From Pseudovibrio brasiliensis (lineage in GTDB: Bacteria; Pseudomonadota; Alphaproteobacteria; Rhizobiales; Stappiaceae), in the NCBI RefSeq assembly GCF_018282095.1, contig NZ_CP074126.1, forward strand, positions 3,762,341-3,826,340: a stretch of DNA of 64,000 nt, written 5' to 3'. Below are positions 35,943-43,639 of the stretch, in pieces. The stretch's first letter is position 1; each line of letters starts with the position of its first letter. The position numbers were made by a program, and so were the translations under genes. The notes below the pieces were generated by a model. The model saw only the letters and a list, made by a program, of their open reading frames with translations, was not told where the DNA came from and did no database searches.

Positions 35943-37466
35943 CTAGGCATCCAGTTCAGCAAAGAACCGTTGGCTATCCTGCTTAATCTGGTCTTTCTTC
36001 GCGTCGCTCATTTTATCCCAGCTGCGATAGATCATCGAAACCCGCGGATTTCCTCGCAGCTTCTCCTGGTTCTTCTCCAGAAAGTTCCAGTAAAGATAAT
36101 TGAAGGGACAAGCCTTCTCCCCGGTCTTGGCAGAGACGGAATAAGAGCAATGCTGGCAGTAATTGGACATGCGGTTGATATAAGCACCGCTGGCTGCATA
36201 AGGCTTTGAAGCAAAAGTGCCTCCATCTGCAAACAGGATCATGCCGCTCACATTGGGCAACTCCACCCACTCATAAGCATCTGCATAAACAGCAAGATAC
36301 CATTCACTCACTTGCTTTGGTGCTAATCCAGCAAGCAGCGAGAAGTTCCCAATCACCATCAAACGCTGGATGTGATGCGCATAGGCATTGGATTTGGTCT
36401 CCAGAATACACTGGCGCAGGCAGTTCATCTGCGTCTCACCGCTCCAGTAAAACTCTGGAAGATTTCGTGAGGCATCAAAGAAGTTCAGCTCTGTATACTC
36501 TGGCATATTGAGCCAGTAGATCCCCCGGATAAACTCACGCCACCCGACAATCTGGCGAATGAAGCCCTCAACGGAGTTCAACGGCGCACGCCCTTCAAAG
36601 TAAGCGCGTTCCGCCGCCCTCACACACTCCATAGGCAGCAACAAGCCGCAATTAAGATAGAAGCTGATGTGACTGTGAAACATCCAGGGCTCCCCCTGAA
36701 CCATCGCATCCTGATAATCACCAAACTTACCAAGTCGCTCCGCAACAAACTGATCCAGCACCTTCAGCGCATCTTCACGGGTAACAGCAAAAAAGAAGGG
36801 CAGCAGGTCTCCGAAATGATCCGGAAACGCCTCATCCACCAGCGCCAACACCTCTGTCGTGATCTCATCAGGTTCAGCCGCAAATGGCGCTGGCACTTCC
36901 AATGCCTCTGGAGCACTCTTGCGGTTATCGTGATCAAAGTTCCACTGCCCACCCAGTGGCTTGTCACCTTCCATCAAAACCGCATGCTGGCGGCGCATGT
37001 CCCGATAAAAGTACTCCAGCCGCAAACTCTTGCGACCAGAGGCCCAACGCTGGAACTCATCTGAGCTGCAAAGAAACCGATCATCCTCCCGCAGCTCCAC
37101 CGGAACACCCAGCCGCTCTTGCCAATTCTCCATGTCATGCAATAGCCGGTACTCACCCGGCTTAGTCACTATGACGTCAGAGACAGCTTCTTCTTTCGTC
37201 AGTCGAAGAACTTCCCCAAACAAACTGCCCGTGTTCTCAGCGCAGTCGTACCGCCTGTAAACAACGCGATGCCCGAGTGATTTCAGCTCCTCCGCAAAGT
37301 GCCGCATGGCCGAAAACAGAAACGCAATTTTCTTCTTATGATGCCGAACATACGTTGCCTCTTCACGCACCTCCGCCATCAAAATCACATCCACACCCGG
37401 CTCCGCATCCCGCAAACTGGAGAGCGACAAACTCAGCTGATCCCCCAACACCAACCGCACCCTCAT
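35943..37466 (-). CDS. FeS-BCP photolyase/cryptochrome (PhrB/CryB type)
   Basis: The 507-residue product belongs to the cryptochrome/photolyase superfamily. It shows the N-terminal DUF/deoxyribodipyrimidine domain (RVRLVLGDQLSLSLSSL) and the FAD-binding C-terminal region with WREFIRGIYWLNMP. Four cysteines, LRQCILE, YCQHC and KACPFNYLYWNF, fit the [4Fe-4S] ligands of this class. R. sphaeroides CryB and Agrobacterium PhrB are the known members; PhrB repairs (6-4) photoproducts. I start at MRVRLVLGD with GGGAG ten bases upstream; a TTG start six codons earlier is also open. First gene of the phr-SDR-SnoaL group. Confidence 0.9.
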   Translation of the reverse strand: MRVRLVLGDQLSLSLSSLRDAEPGVDVILMAEVREEATYVRHHKKKIAFLFSAMRHFAEELKSLGHRVVYRRYDCAENTGSLFGEVLRLTKEEAVSDVIVTKPGEYRLLHDMENWQERLGVPVELREDDRFLCSSDEFQRWASGRKSLRLEYFYRDMRRQHAVLMEGDKPLGGQWNFDHDNRKSAPEALEVPAPFAAEPDEITTEVLALVDEAFPDHFGDLLPFFFAVTREDALKVLDQFVAERLGKFGDYQDAMVQGEPWMFHSHISFYLNCGLLLPMECVRAAERAYFEGRAPLNSVEGFIRQIVGWREFIRGIYWLNMPEYTELNFFDASRNLPEFYWSGETQMNCLRQCILETKSNAYAHHIQRLMVIGNFSLLAGLAPKQVSEWYLAVYADAYEWVELPNVSGMILFADGGTFASKPYAASGAYINRMSNYCQHCSYSVSAKTGEKACPFNYLYWNFLEKNQEKLRGNPRVSMIYRSWDKMSDAKKDQIKQDSQRFFAELDA

Positions 37467-37563
37467 CTCTCGCTCTCCCTTCAAAGGAACTCATTGATTT
37501 CCAAGAAAGGTAGGGCGCAAGGCATAAGGAGACCATACCCGAGTATTGGGTGTTATCGCTAAC

Positions 37564-38388
37564 TCAGCTCCCCACTTTCGCTAGCACATCTGCTTTTAAG
37601 AACCGTTCGATGAACAGCATGAAGCCGACTGATGGAACAAGCAGGATGAGGGAGGAGATGGAGGCGATTTGGTAGTTGCCTTCCATGCTGGAGGTAAACA
37701 GAAGCATTGGCAGCGTCACCACATCCGGAGCTCCGACAAAGTAGGTTCCGGTAAACTCATCCATGGAGATCAGGAACACAAAGATCGCACTGGCCATAAT
37801 GCCCGGCAGTGCAAGGGGTAAAGTCACATCAATAAAGGTCCGCCAACGCCCTGCGCCCATGTTCCGCGCAGCCGCTTCCAGCTCTCCATCAACCGCAGCA
37901 AACGCCGCCGTTGCAATCCAGACGGCAAACACCAACCCTTGGCTAGCGTGAACCAGCACAACCCCCATAACAGTGCCAGTCAGATCCAAACCGTAGAAAA
38001 TCCGTGCAACGTTCATGTGCACCGCCACAGCTGGGAAAGCCTGCGGGAGAAGGAACAGCAGCATGATGAGATAGCGGAACGGCATCTTGCCCCGTGCCAG
38101 CGCATAGCCTGCCGGAATAGCAATCCCCAAACTCACAACCACAGTCAGCAGAGCAATCCAGATGCTGGAAAACAGCGCTTCCGTCGCATTGCCTTCTGGG
38201 CGGAAAACACGCTCCCAGAAGGAGAAACCATATTCCAGAGGCAGCTTGTAGGGGAAGTACCAAACCTCAGCCACAGCCCATAACAGCATGTTGGTGATCG
38301 GACCAAAGATCGCAAATGCCAGCAAGCTCATAGTGAGCACGCGCGTCGTCATCCGCACCCAATTGGAAGAAAGAGTAGCCTGAACCAT
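37564..38388 (-). CDS. ABC transporter permease
   Basis: The 274-residue inner-membrane protein has six predicted helices. The EAA loop in the C-terminal half is EAAARNMGAGRWRTFIDVTLPLALPG, the contact with the ATPase. I start at MVQATLSSN, one base after the upstream permease stop codon; 45 further codons are open but do not look like a membrane protein. It is the last gene of the operon ATPase, binding protein, permease, permease. Confidence 0.93.
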   Translation of the reverse strand: MVQATLSSNWVRMTTRVLTMSLLAFAIFGPITNMLLWAVAEVWYFPYKLPLEYGFSFWERVFRPEGNATEALFSSIWIALLTVVVSLGIAIPAGYALARGKMPFRYLIMLLFLLPQAFPAVAVHMNVARIFYGLDLTGTVMGVVLVHASQGLVFAVWIATAAFAAVDGELEAAARNMGAGRWRTFIDVTLPLALPGIMASAIFVFLISMDEFTGTYFVGAPDVVTLPMLLFTSSMEGNYQIASISSLILLVPSVGFMLFIERFLKADVLAKVGS

Positions 38389-38389
38389 C

Positions 38390-39244
38390 TTATGCCCCTT
38401 TATCTTTGAGGCTCTGGCGCAGATAGAACCACGCAACCACCCCGGTAAACAGATAGGACATGATGCCCAAAGCGTTGGCGACGCCGTAATCGCCATAAGA
38501 GTTGATCCGCCACGCCATATCAACGGTCAGCATGGTTGGCGATTGCGCGTTGATCATCAATGGCACAGAAAGTACCGACAGCATCACTACATAAGAAAGG
38601 ATCAAGCCAACCATCAGCGTAGTCGCAATCTGCGGCACCACCAGCTCAATCAAAATACGCAGACGAGACGCCCCAAAGATCCGTCCCGCATCAATGGTGG
38701 TGCGATCGATAGAAGCCATCGCACCGGCAACGAGCAGTGCCACAAACGGTGTCTGTTTCCATACGAAGGTGATCACGATCCCACGCCAGTCCAGATAACT
38801 CTGCGCGGCCAGTGGCTCAATGATACCAGAGCTGGTCAGGATGTTGTTCATCATCCCGTTCTTCGCCAAAAACGTACGCATCAACTGCGCACTCACAATG
38901 AACGGAATGAACAACGGCCAGCGGTACAGCCATTTCAGAATAGCAACAGCAGTCTTGTTTTCACCCAGTGTCAGATAACCCGCGATCGCAACAGCCAGAA
39001 TGCCGATGATGGCCGTCGACAGACTGACGATCACAATCGTGAACAGGATATCCTTGGAATAGAATTCAACTGCCTTGGTAAAATTGGCAATATGCCAGCT
39101 GCCTTCGCCATTGTCTGTGAAAGCTGAAACCACAGAATAACCAAAGGGATAAACAAACAAAAAGCCGATCATCAACAATGCGGGCGCAACCAGCAAGATT
39201 GCTCCCATCCGACCTGGCCCAACTGACATACTTTGTCCACTCAT
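38390..39244 (-). CDS. ABC transporter permease
   Basis: The 284-residue inner-membrane protein begins with a hydrophobic helix (MGAILLVAPALLMIGFLFVYP) and has the BPD_transp_1 EAA loop GRIFGASRLRILIELVVPQIATT. I start at MSGQSMSVGPG with GAGAGG upstream. It pairs with the permease immediately downstream as the two membrane subunits. Confidence 0.93.
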   Translation of the reverse strand: MSGQSMSVGPGRMGAILLVAPALLMIGFLFVYPFGYSVVSAFTDNGEGSWHIANFTKAVEFYSKDILFTIVIVSLSTAIIGILAVAIAGYLTLGENKTAVAILKWLYRWPLFIPFIVSAQLMRTFLAKNGMMNNILTSSGIIEPLAAQSYLDWRGIVITFVWKQTPFVALLVAGAMASIDRTTIDAGRIFGASRLRILIELVVPQIATTLMVGLILSYVVMLSVLSVPLMINAQSPTMLTVDMAWRINSYGDYGVANALGIMSYLFTGVVAWFYLRQSLKDKGA

Positions 39245-39274
39245 GGACACCACCTCTCACCAAAACCAAACAAG

Positions 39275-39300
39275 CCGGGAGAGACGAACGTCTCTCCCGG
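39275..39300 (-). other. Intercistronic hairpin after the binding-protein gene
   Basis: CCGGGAGAGACG and CGTCTCTCCCGG form a perfect 12-bp stem. It lies between the solute-binding-protein gene and the permease genes. Such hairpins commonly protect or attenuate the mRNA so that the binding protein is made in excess. Confidence 0.7.
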
Positions 39301-39316
39301 TTTCTTTCACAAATGC

Positions 39317-40465
39317 TTAGTTGGAAACCTGCTTTTCGTAACCTTCTTTGATGTCATCAAAGTAAGGACCGATTGGGAATGGCTTCCCTTTTTGAGCCAG
39401 CTCCAAAGGAGTGACGTCGGTGAACAGCTTGCTCCAGACCTTCTCATCCAAGGATGCTTTCACGTGGTCTGCATCGATACCTGGGTACCAATTGAAGCGG
39501 TTCACAATGCCTTCCGCTTGCACAGCCGGGCTGGTTGCCAGTTCGATGAACTTTTCAGCCAGCTCTTTGTTCGCAGCCTTTGCAGGGGTCGCGTAGTAGT
39601 AAGGCTGACCTGGCATACCAGGCGCAATCAGCTTCAGTTTCAGGTTTGGTGGAATACGGCCATCACCCTGCCAGGAGTAGAACATGTCAACCCAAACCGG
39701 ACCCATTACGATCTCACCACGATTGAGCATGTCCAGCGTTCCAGCATTACCCGGAGTGAACGTCACGTTCTCGTTGAAGGCTTTCAGATCAGCATAAGCC
39801 TGCGCCCATGTCTCTTTCTTTGCCGCATCATATGGACCGCTCTGCAGGGTCTTCGCGTCGCCTGCGTAGGTGTACATCCAGCCAGTCACAAACGCGACGC
39901 CGGACATACCGTTCTTGATGCCGTTGTAGCCGAACTGTTTTGGATACTTCTTCACCCACTCACGCAGCTCATCATAGGACTCAGGTGGGTTAGGAACCAA
40001 TGCTGGGTTATACGCAATCGCGGTCTGGCTGTGGAACATAGGCATCACGTAGCCGCCAACGTAAACGCCAAGCGCGTTCTCTGCAGTCTCGCGGGTTACC
40101 ATCTTGCCGGTTTCGATGTTACCGCGGAAGTCGGCCAGCAGGCCCATTTCCTTCATCTCACCAGTCTTCTTCTGGGCCGCAACAATCACATCGATATCCC
40201 ACTGCTCCTTGCCAGCAGCAGACTGAGCTTCAAGTTTCTCAAGGATTTTCTGGGAACCGGCATCTCCCGGGCCGGTGCCTGTGACGCGAACTTTCACGCC
40301 TGGATATTTTTCTTCAAAAAGAGGACCCAGATAGTCGGTCACGTACTCGACCATATTCTGGGAACCGCCGGTAATCACGTTCAACTGAGTTTCAGCTGAC
40401 GCAGGCATAGAAACAGCAATCACAGCACCTGAGATTGCGCCTGTTAGAACTGACTTAAGTGTCAT
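39317..40465 (-). CDS. ABC transporter substrate-binding protein (family 1)
   Basis: The 382-residue periplasmic protein has a signal peptide (MTLKSVLTGAISGAVIAVSM, cleavage near PASA-ET). It has the family-1 fold: EEKYPGVKVRVTGTGPGDAG, DIDVIVAAQKKTGEMKEMG, and AIAYNPALVPNPPESYDELR. It resembles polyamine-, thiamine- and iron-binding proteins of this superfamily. I cannot name the substrate. Confidence 0.88.
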   Translation of the reverse strand: MTLKSVLTGAISGAVIAVSMPASAETQLNVITGGSQNMVEYVTDYLGPLFEEKYPGVKVRVTGTGPGDAGSQKILEKLEAQSAAGKEQWDIDVIVAAQKKTGEMKEMGLLADFRGNIETGKMVTRETAENALGVYVGGYVMPMFHSQTAIAYNPALVPNPPESYDELREWVKKYPKQFGYNGIKNGMSGVAFVTGWMYTYAGDAKTLQSGPYDAAKKETWAQAYADLKAFNENVTFTPGNAGTLDMLNRGEIVMGPVWVDMFYSWQGDGRIPPNLKLKLIAPGMPGQPYYYATPAKAANKELAEKFIELATSPAVQAEGIVNRFNWYPGIDADHVKASLDEKVWSKLFTDVTPLELAQKGKPFPIGPYFDDIKEGYEKQVSN

Positions 40466-40522
40466 CACTCAAATTCCTGGGTTAAGATCGTTGAGAAAAA
40501 AGTTCTGTTCACGTTAAAGGTG

Positions 40523-41623
40523 TCAGGCCGCCTCGGAATAAAGGTGAAGCCCACCAGCTGGCACGCAGATTGTCACTGCATCGCCAACTGCATACCGACA
40601 AGGATCGTCGATCATGTAGAGCTGCCCGGCGCTTTCTATTTCGTAGCGAAATACCCCCCCCGGATAGCTGAGTTGTGTCACCCTACCGGCCAGAGCCAAA
40701 TGCCCCTCAGGTACGGTTCCATCGGCAAGCAGATGCGCTGCACTGGAGCGAAAACGCCCCCGAACAGATCCGGCAGCTGTTGCCTGCCAGTTCACACCTC
40801 CATCACCAATCTCGTTTGAAACGCTTAAGCTGGCAGCCCTGACGGCTTCCTGCTCTGATATGCTCAAAGTTCCATTCGCACGCTCAACATTGAGGGCAAT
40901 TTCGTTTTCAGCGCCCATAAAGGTCGCCACAAAATTGGACTTTGGCTGCTCATAAACTTCCAGAGGCGTTCCCACCTGCGCAATATGCCCCGCATTCAAA
41001 ATAACAATGCGGTCTGCCATCACCATGGCCTCTTCCCGGTCATGGGTCACATGCACGGCTGTCAAACCCATACGCTGTTGCAAAGAGCGGATCTCGTGAC
41101 GCATCGACAAACGAATACGCGCATCAAGGTTGGAGAGCGGCTCATCCAACAACAGGATTGGGGAATCGACAGCAAGCGCACGCCCAAGCGCCACACGCTG
41201 ACGCTGACCACCAGACAGGTTTGGCACTTTGCGATCACCAAAATCAGCAAGGCCAAGCAGAACAAGAAGTTCATCGACCTTACGATTGATCTGCTCCTTG
41301 GACATGCCACGAAGCTTCAGGCCATACCCCACATTCTGGCGAACCGTCATGTGTGGCCAAAGCGCATAACTTTGGAACACCATAGCCATGTTTCGCTGCT
41401 CTGGCGGCAATTGCGCAACATCGCTTCCGTTGACGCGGATCTGCCCGGACATGGGCTTGATGAAACCGGAGAGACTTTTCAGAAGAGTTGTCTTTCCGCA
41501 GCCGGATGAACCCAACAACGCAACAAACTCGGATGAGTTGATTTCAAGATCGATGTCATGAAGAACACGGTTCTTGTCGTAACCAACACACAGCTTTTCG
41601 ATTTCAATTCCTACGCCAACCAT
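40523..41623 (-). CDS. ABC transporter ATP-binding protein
   Basis: The 366-residue product has Walker A GSSGCGKTT, the Q-loop, signature LSGGQRQRVALGRAL and Walker B LLLDEPLSNLDA. A C-terminal TOBE-like extension of about 130 residues is typical of MalK/PotA-type importers. I start at MVGVGIEIEKL; the frame is open for 102 more codons, but that stretch has no ABC homology. It is the first gene of the operon, divergent from the LacI-type regulator. Confidence 0.92.
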   Translation of the reverse strand: MVGVGIEIEKLCVGYDKNRVLHDIDLEINSSEFVALLGSSGCGKTTLLKSLSGFIKPMSGQIRVNGSDVAQLPPEQRNMAMVFQSYALWPHMTVRQNVGYGLKLRGMSKEQINRKVDELLVLLGLADFGDRKVPNLSGGQRQRVALGRALAVDSPILLLDEPLSNLDARIRLSMRHEIRSLQQRMGLTAVHVTHDREEAMVMADRIVILNAGHIAQVGTPLEVYEQPKSNFVATFMGAENEIALNVERANGTLSISEQEAVRAASLSVSNEIGDGGVNWQATAAGSVRGRFRSSAAHLLADGTVPEGHLALAGRVTQLSYPGGVFRYEIESAGQLYMIDDPCRYAVGDAVTICVPAGGLHLYSEAA

Positions 41624-41675
41624 TCCGGAAACTTGCCCCCCTTTAAGCAACCAAAGCGTTATGCTATGAGTTTTG

Positions 41676-41687
41676 GCAATCGATTGC
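41676..41687. promoter_or_regulatory. LacI-family operator candidate
   Basis: GCAATCGATTGC is a 12-bp perfect palindrome with a central CG, as in LacI-family operators. It is in the 129-bp gap between the divergent transporter operon and its regulator gene. Confidence 0.65.
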
Positions 41688-41752
41688 AATAGAGGTCTTG
41701 TAAGGGACTTCTTTGAAGGTAAAATGACAATCATCCTAGATAGTAAGAAGCT

Positions 41753-42742
41753 ATGAAAAGACTGACAGGTAAAGATGTTGCACGTGCTGCTGGCGTTTCT
41801 GCCTCTGCTGTTTCCCGTGCGTTCACAGCAGAGAATCGCCTCAACAAAGCGACTCGTGATCACATCCTCAAGGTCGCAGCTGAGATGGGCTATCGACCAA
41901 ATGCACTTGCACGCTCCCTCATCAAACAAGAGTCAGATCTCGTCGCCGTCGTGTTTGGAAACACCGATGGCATGTACGACAAAGACTTCTTCAACCGCCT
42001 TTCAACTGAGTTGCAAAAGCGCGGAAAATGGGCACTGCAAATTCGTTCAGAAGAAGAAGAAAACATTGCAGAAACACTGGGCAAGGCACTCATGTATCCG
42101 GTTGCAGCCGCAATCGTCCGGGCTGGCACAGTTGATCTTCAGGTGATCGAAAACAGCAAGCAGATGCACGTGCCGCTGATCTACACCGGACTGGGTCCTA
42201 CCGTGAAAGGTGCAGACTGCGTCTGGCTCAATTACAAACGCGGCGGCCAGCTCGGCACCGAACATTTGATCAAACGTGGATGTAAGAAAATCGCCTACAT
42301 CGGCGGCATCGAAGGCATCACTGCAGACACTGGTCGTCGTGAGGGATACCTTGAGGCTCTGCAAGCTGCAGGACTACAGCCACACAGCATTTCACAAACC
42401 AGATTCGACTTCGAAAGCGGAATGCAATCTGCACTCAAACTGCTACAAAGTGATAACCCGCCAGATGGTTTTTATTGTGTATCAGACGCTGCGGCACTTG
42501 GAGCTCTGAACGCGGCAAAATCTCTTTTGAACCTGCGTGTACCTGAAGATGTGGCAGTGGTCGGCTCCGACAATATGCCCATGGCCGCCTGGCCCTGCTT
42601 CGATCTCACAGCGGCAACAAACCCCATCGACGAGATCGTCCAGAACCTCATGAGCACCCTGGAAGCCCGCCTCGCCGATCCCTCCCAAAAGGAAATGTCC
42701 GTCGTCGTAGAACCCCAACTCGTCATCCGCGGCAGCGCGTAG
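41753..42742 (+). CDS. LacI-family transcriptional regulator
   Basis: The 329-residue product has the N-terminal LacI helix-turn-helix (TGKDVARAAGVSASAVSRAFT) with the hinge YRPNALARSL, and a periplasmic-binding-protein-like ligand domain (about residues 60-325). The divergent orientation and the palindrome between the genes suggest that it controls the importer, probably as a repressor relieved by the transported compound. Ligand unknown. The 78 bp downstream hold no gene. Confidence 0.93.
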   Translation: MKRLTGKDVARAAGVSASAVSRAFTAENRLNKATRDHILKVAAEMGYRPNALARSLIKQESDLVAVVFGNTDGMYDKDFFNRLSTELQKRGKWALQIRSEEEENIAETLGKALMYPVAAAIVRAGTVDLQVIENSKQMHVPLIYTGLGPTVKGADCVWLNYKRGGQLGTEHLIKRGCKKIAYIGGIEGITADTGRREGYLEALQAAGLQPHSISQTRFDFESGMQSALKLLQSDNPPDGFYCVSDAAALGALNAAKSLLNLRVPEDVAVVGSDNMPMAAWPCFDLTAATNPIDEIVQNLMSTLEARLADPSQKEMSVVVEPQLVIRGSA

Positions 42743-42820
42743 CTGAGAGCATTCAAAACACCGATAATACCGGCTGATGCATGTACAAAAGCTTCAGCCA
42801 GAATGGGTTAGCTCATTAGG

Positions 42821-43639
42821 TCAAGGGCAGTCTGCACTGCCCTCCTTGGGCTTGAGGACACAAGACAAAATATTGGCAACTCCTTCAGGAATCTCCACGT
42901 CCCGCATGTACTCATCACGCCCATAACGTAGAAACTCACTGCGAAAATCATAATCAGCCCACGGCTCGTTGGTCTCACGCAAGCTGACAGCCACACTCTC
43001 AGCTTGCAGAAAGTCACCGATTTCCAGCAGGCTATGAAAATAAGCCAAGCGTGCAGGCCAGTACTTTGGCGTTAAAGGAGCACTTTGGTGAAGCTGGGCA
43101 AGAGCCCGAGCGGCCTCCTCCATCCTCTCCCCCTGAAAATGCAACATACCCAGCCGTCCAAGCTGCTCGGGCTTCAAAAGCCCTTTGGCTCCATAGTAAG
43201 TAAGCTCAGCAAGTTCTTCCTCATAAAGCCCCTCAAACCGCAGTATTGAGAGCAACTTGTCACGATCCTCAGGTTCTGTGCTCAACCGCGCGACAGCCTT
43301 CAAACTCTCAACATAGCCTCGGAAATCACCAGACAAGCGGTGATAGAGTTCGATTTTTCTTAGCACCCAAAGATCATCAGGAGATTGCTGGACATAAGCT
43401 TCATGCATCTGGTGCATCTCTTCCACAAAGCCCAGTTGCTCGGCAATTTCAGCAAGTTGAAGCAGCTCCTCAGGACTGCTGTTTGTTCGGTCAAAACTCC
43501 TCAGCAAGTCCTCACGGGCTTCAAAGTACTTCCGTTCCTTAATCTGCACGGCAACTTTCTCAGTTTGCCCCGGTACAAGCGCATACCCCACGCCTAGAAA
43601 CAGCAAGTAAAGCGACAGGTATTTGAGGAACCGGATCAT
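42821..43639 (-). CDS. TPR protein with N-terminal membrane anchor, Pel-locus associated
   Basis: The 272-residue product has one N-terminal membrane segment (YLSLYLLFLGVGYALV) and then TPR-like helical repeats (QLAEIAEQLGFVEEMHQ and SLKAVARLS). PelB of Pseudomonas has a TPR region followed by an outer-membrane beta-barrel; here only a short TPR-like protein exists, and I see no barrel. It starts within the last four bases of the deacetylase gene and is therefore cotranscribed with it. Its role as a scaffold in polymer modification or export is a guess. Confidence 0.72.
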   Translation of the reverse strand: MIRFLKYLSLYLLFLGVGYALVPGQTEKVAVQIKERKYFEAREDLLRSFDRTNSSPEELLQLAEIAEQLGFVEEMHQMHEAYVQQSPDDLWVLRKIELYHRLSGDFRGYVESLKAVARLSTEPEDRDKLLSILRFEGLYEEELAELTYYGAKGLLKPEQLGRLGMLHFQGERMEEAARALAQLHQSAPLTPKYWPARLAYFHSLLEIGDFLQAESVAVSLRETNEPWADYDFRSEFLRYGRDEYMRDVEIPEGVANILSCVLKPKEGSADCP

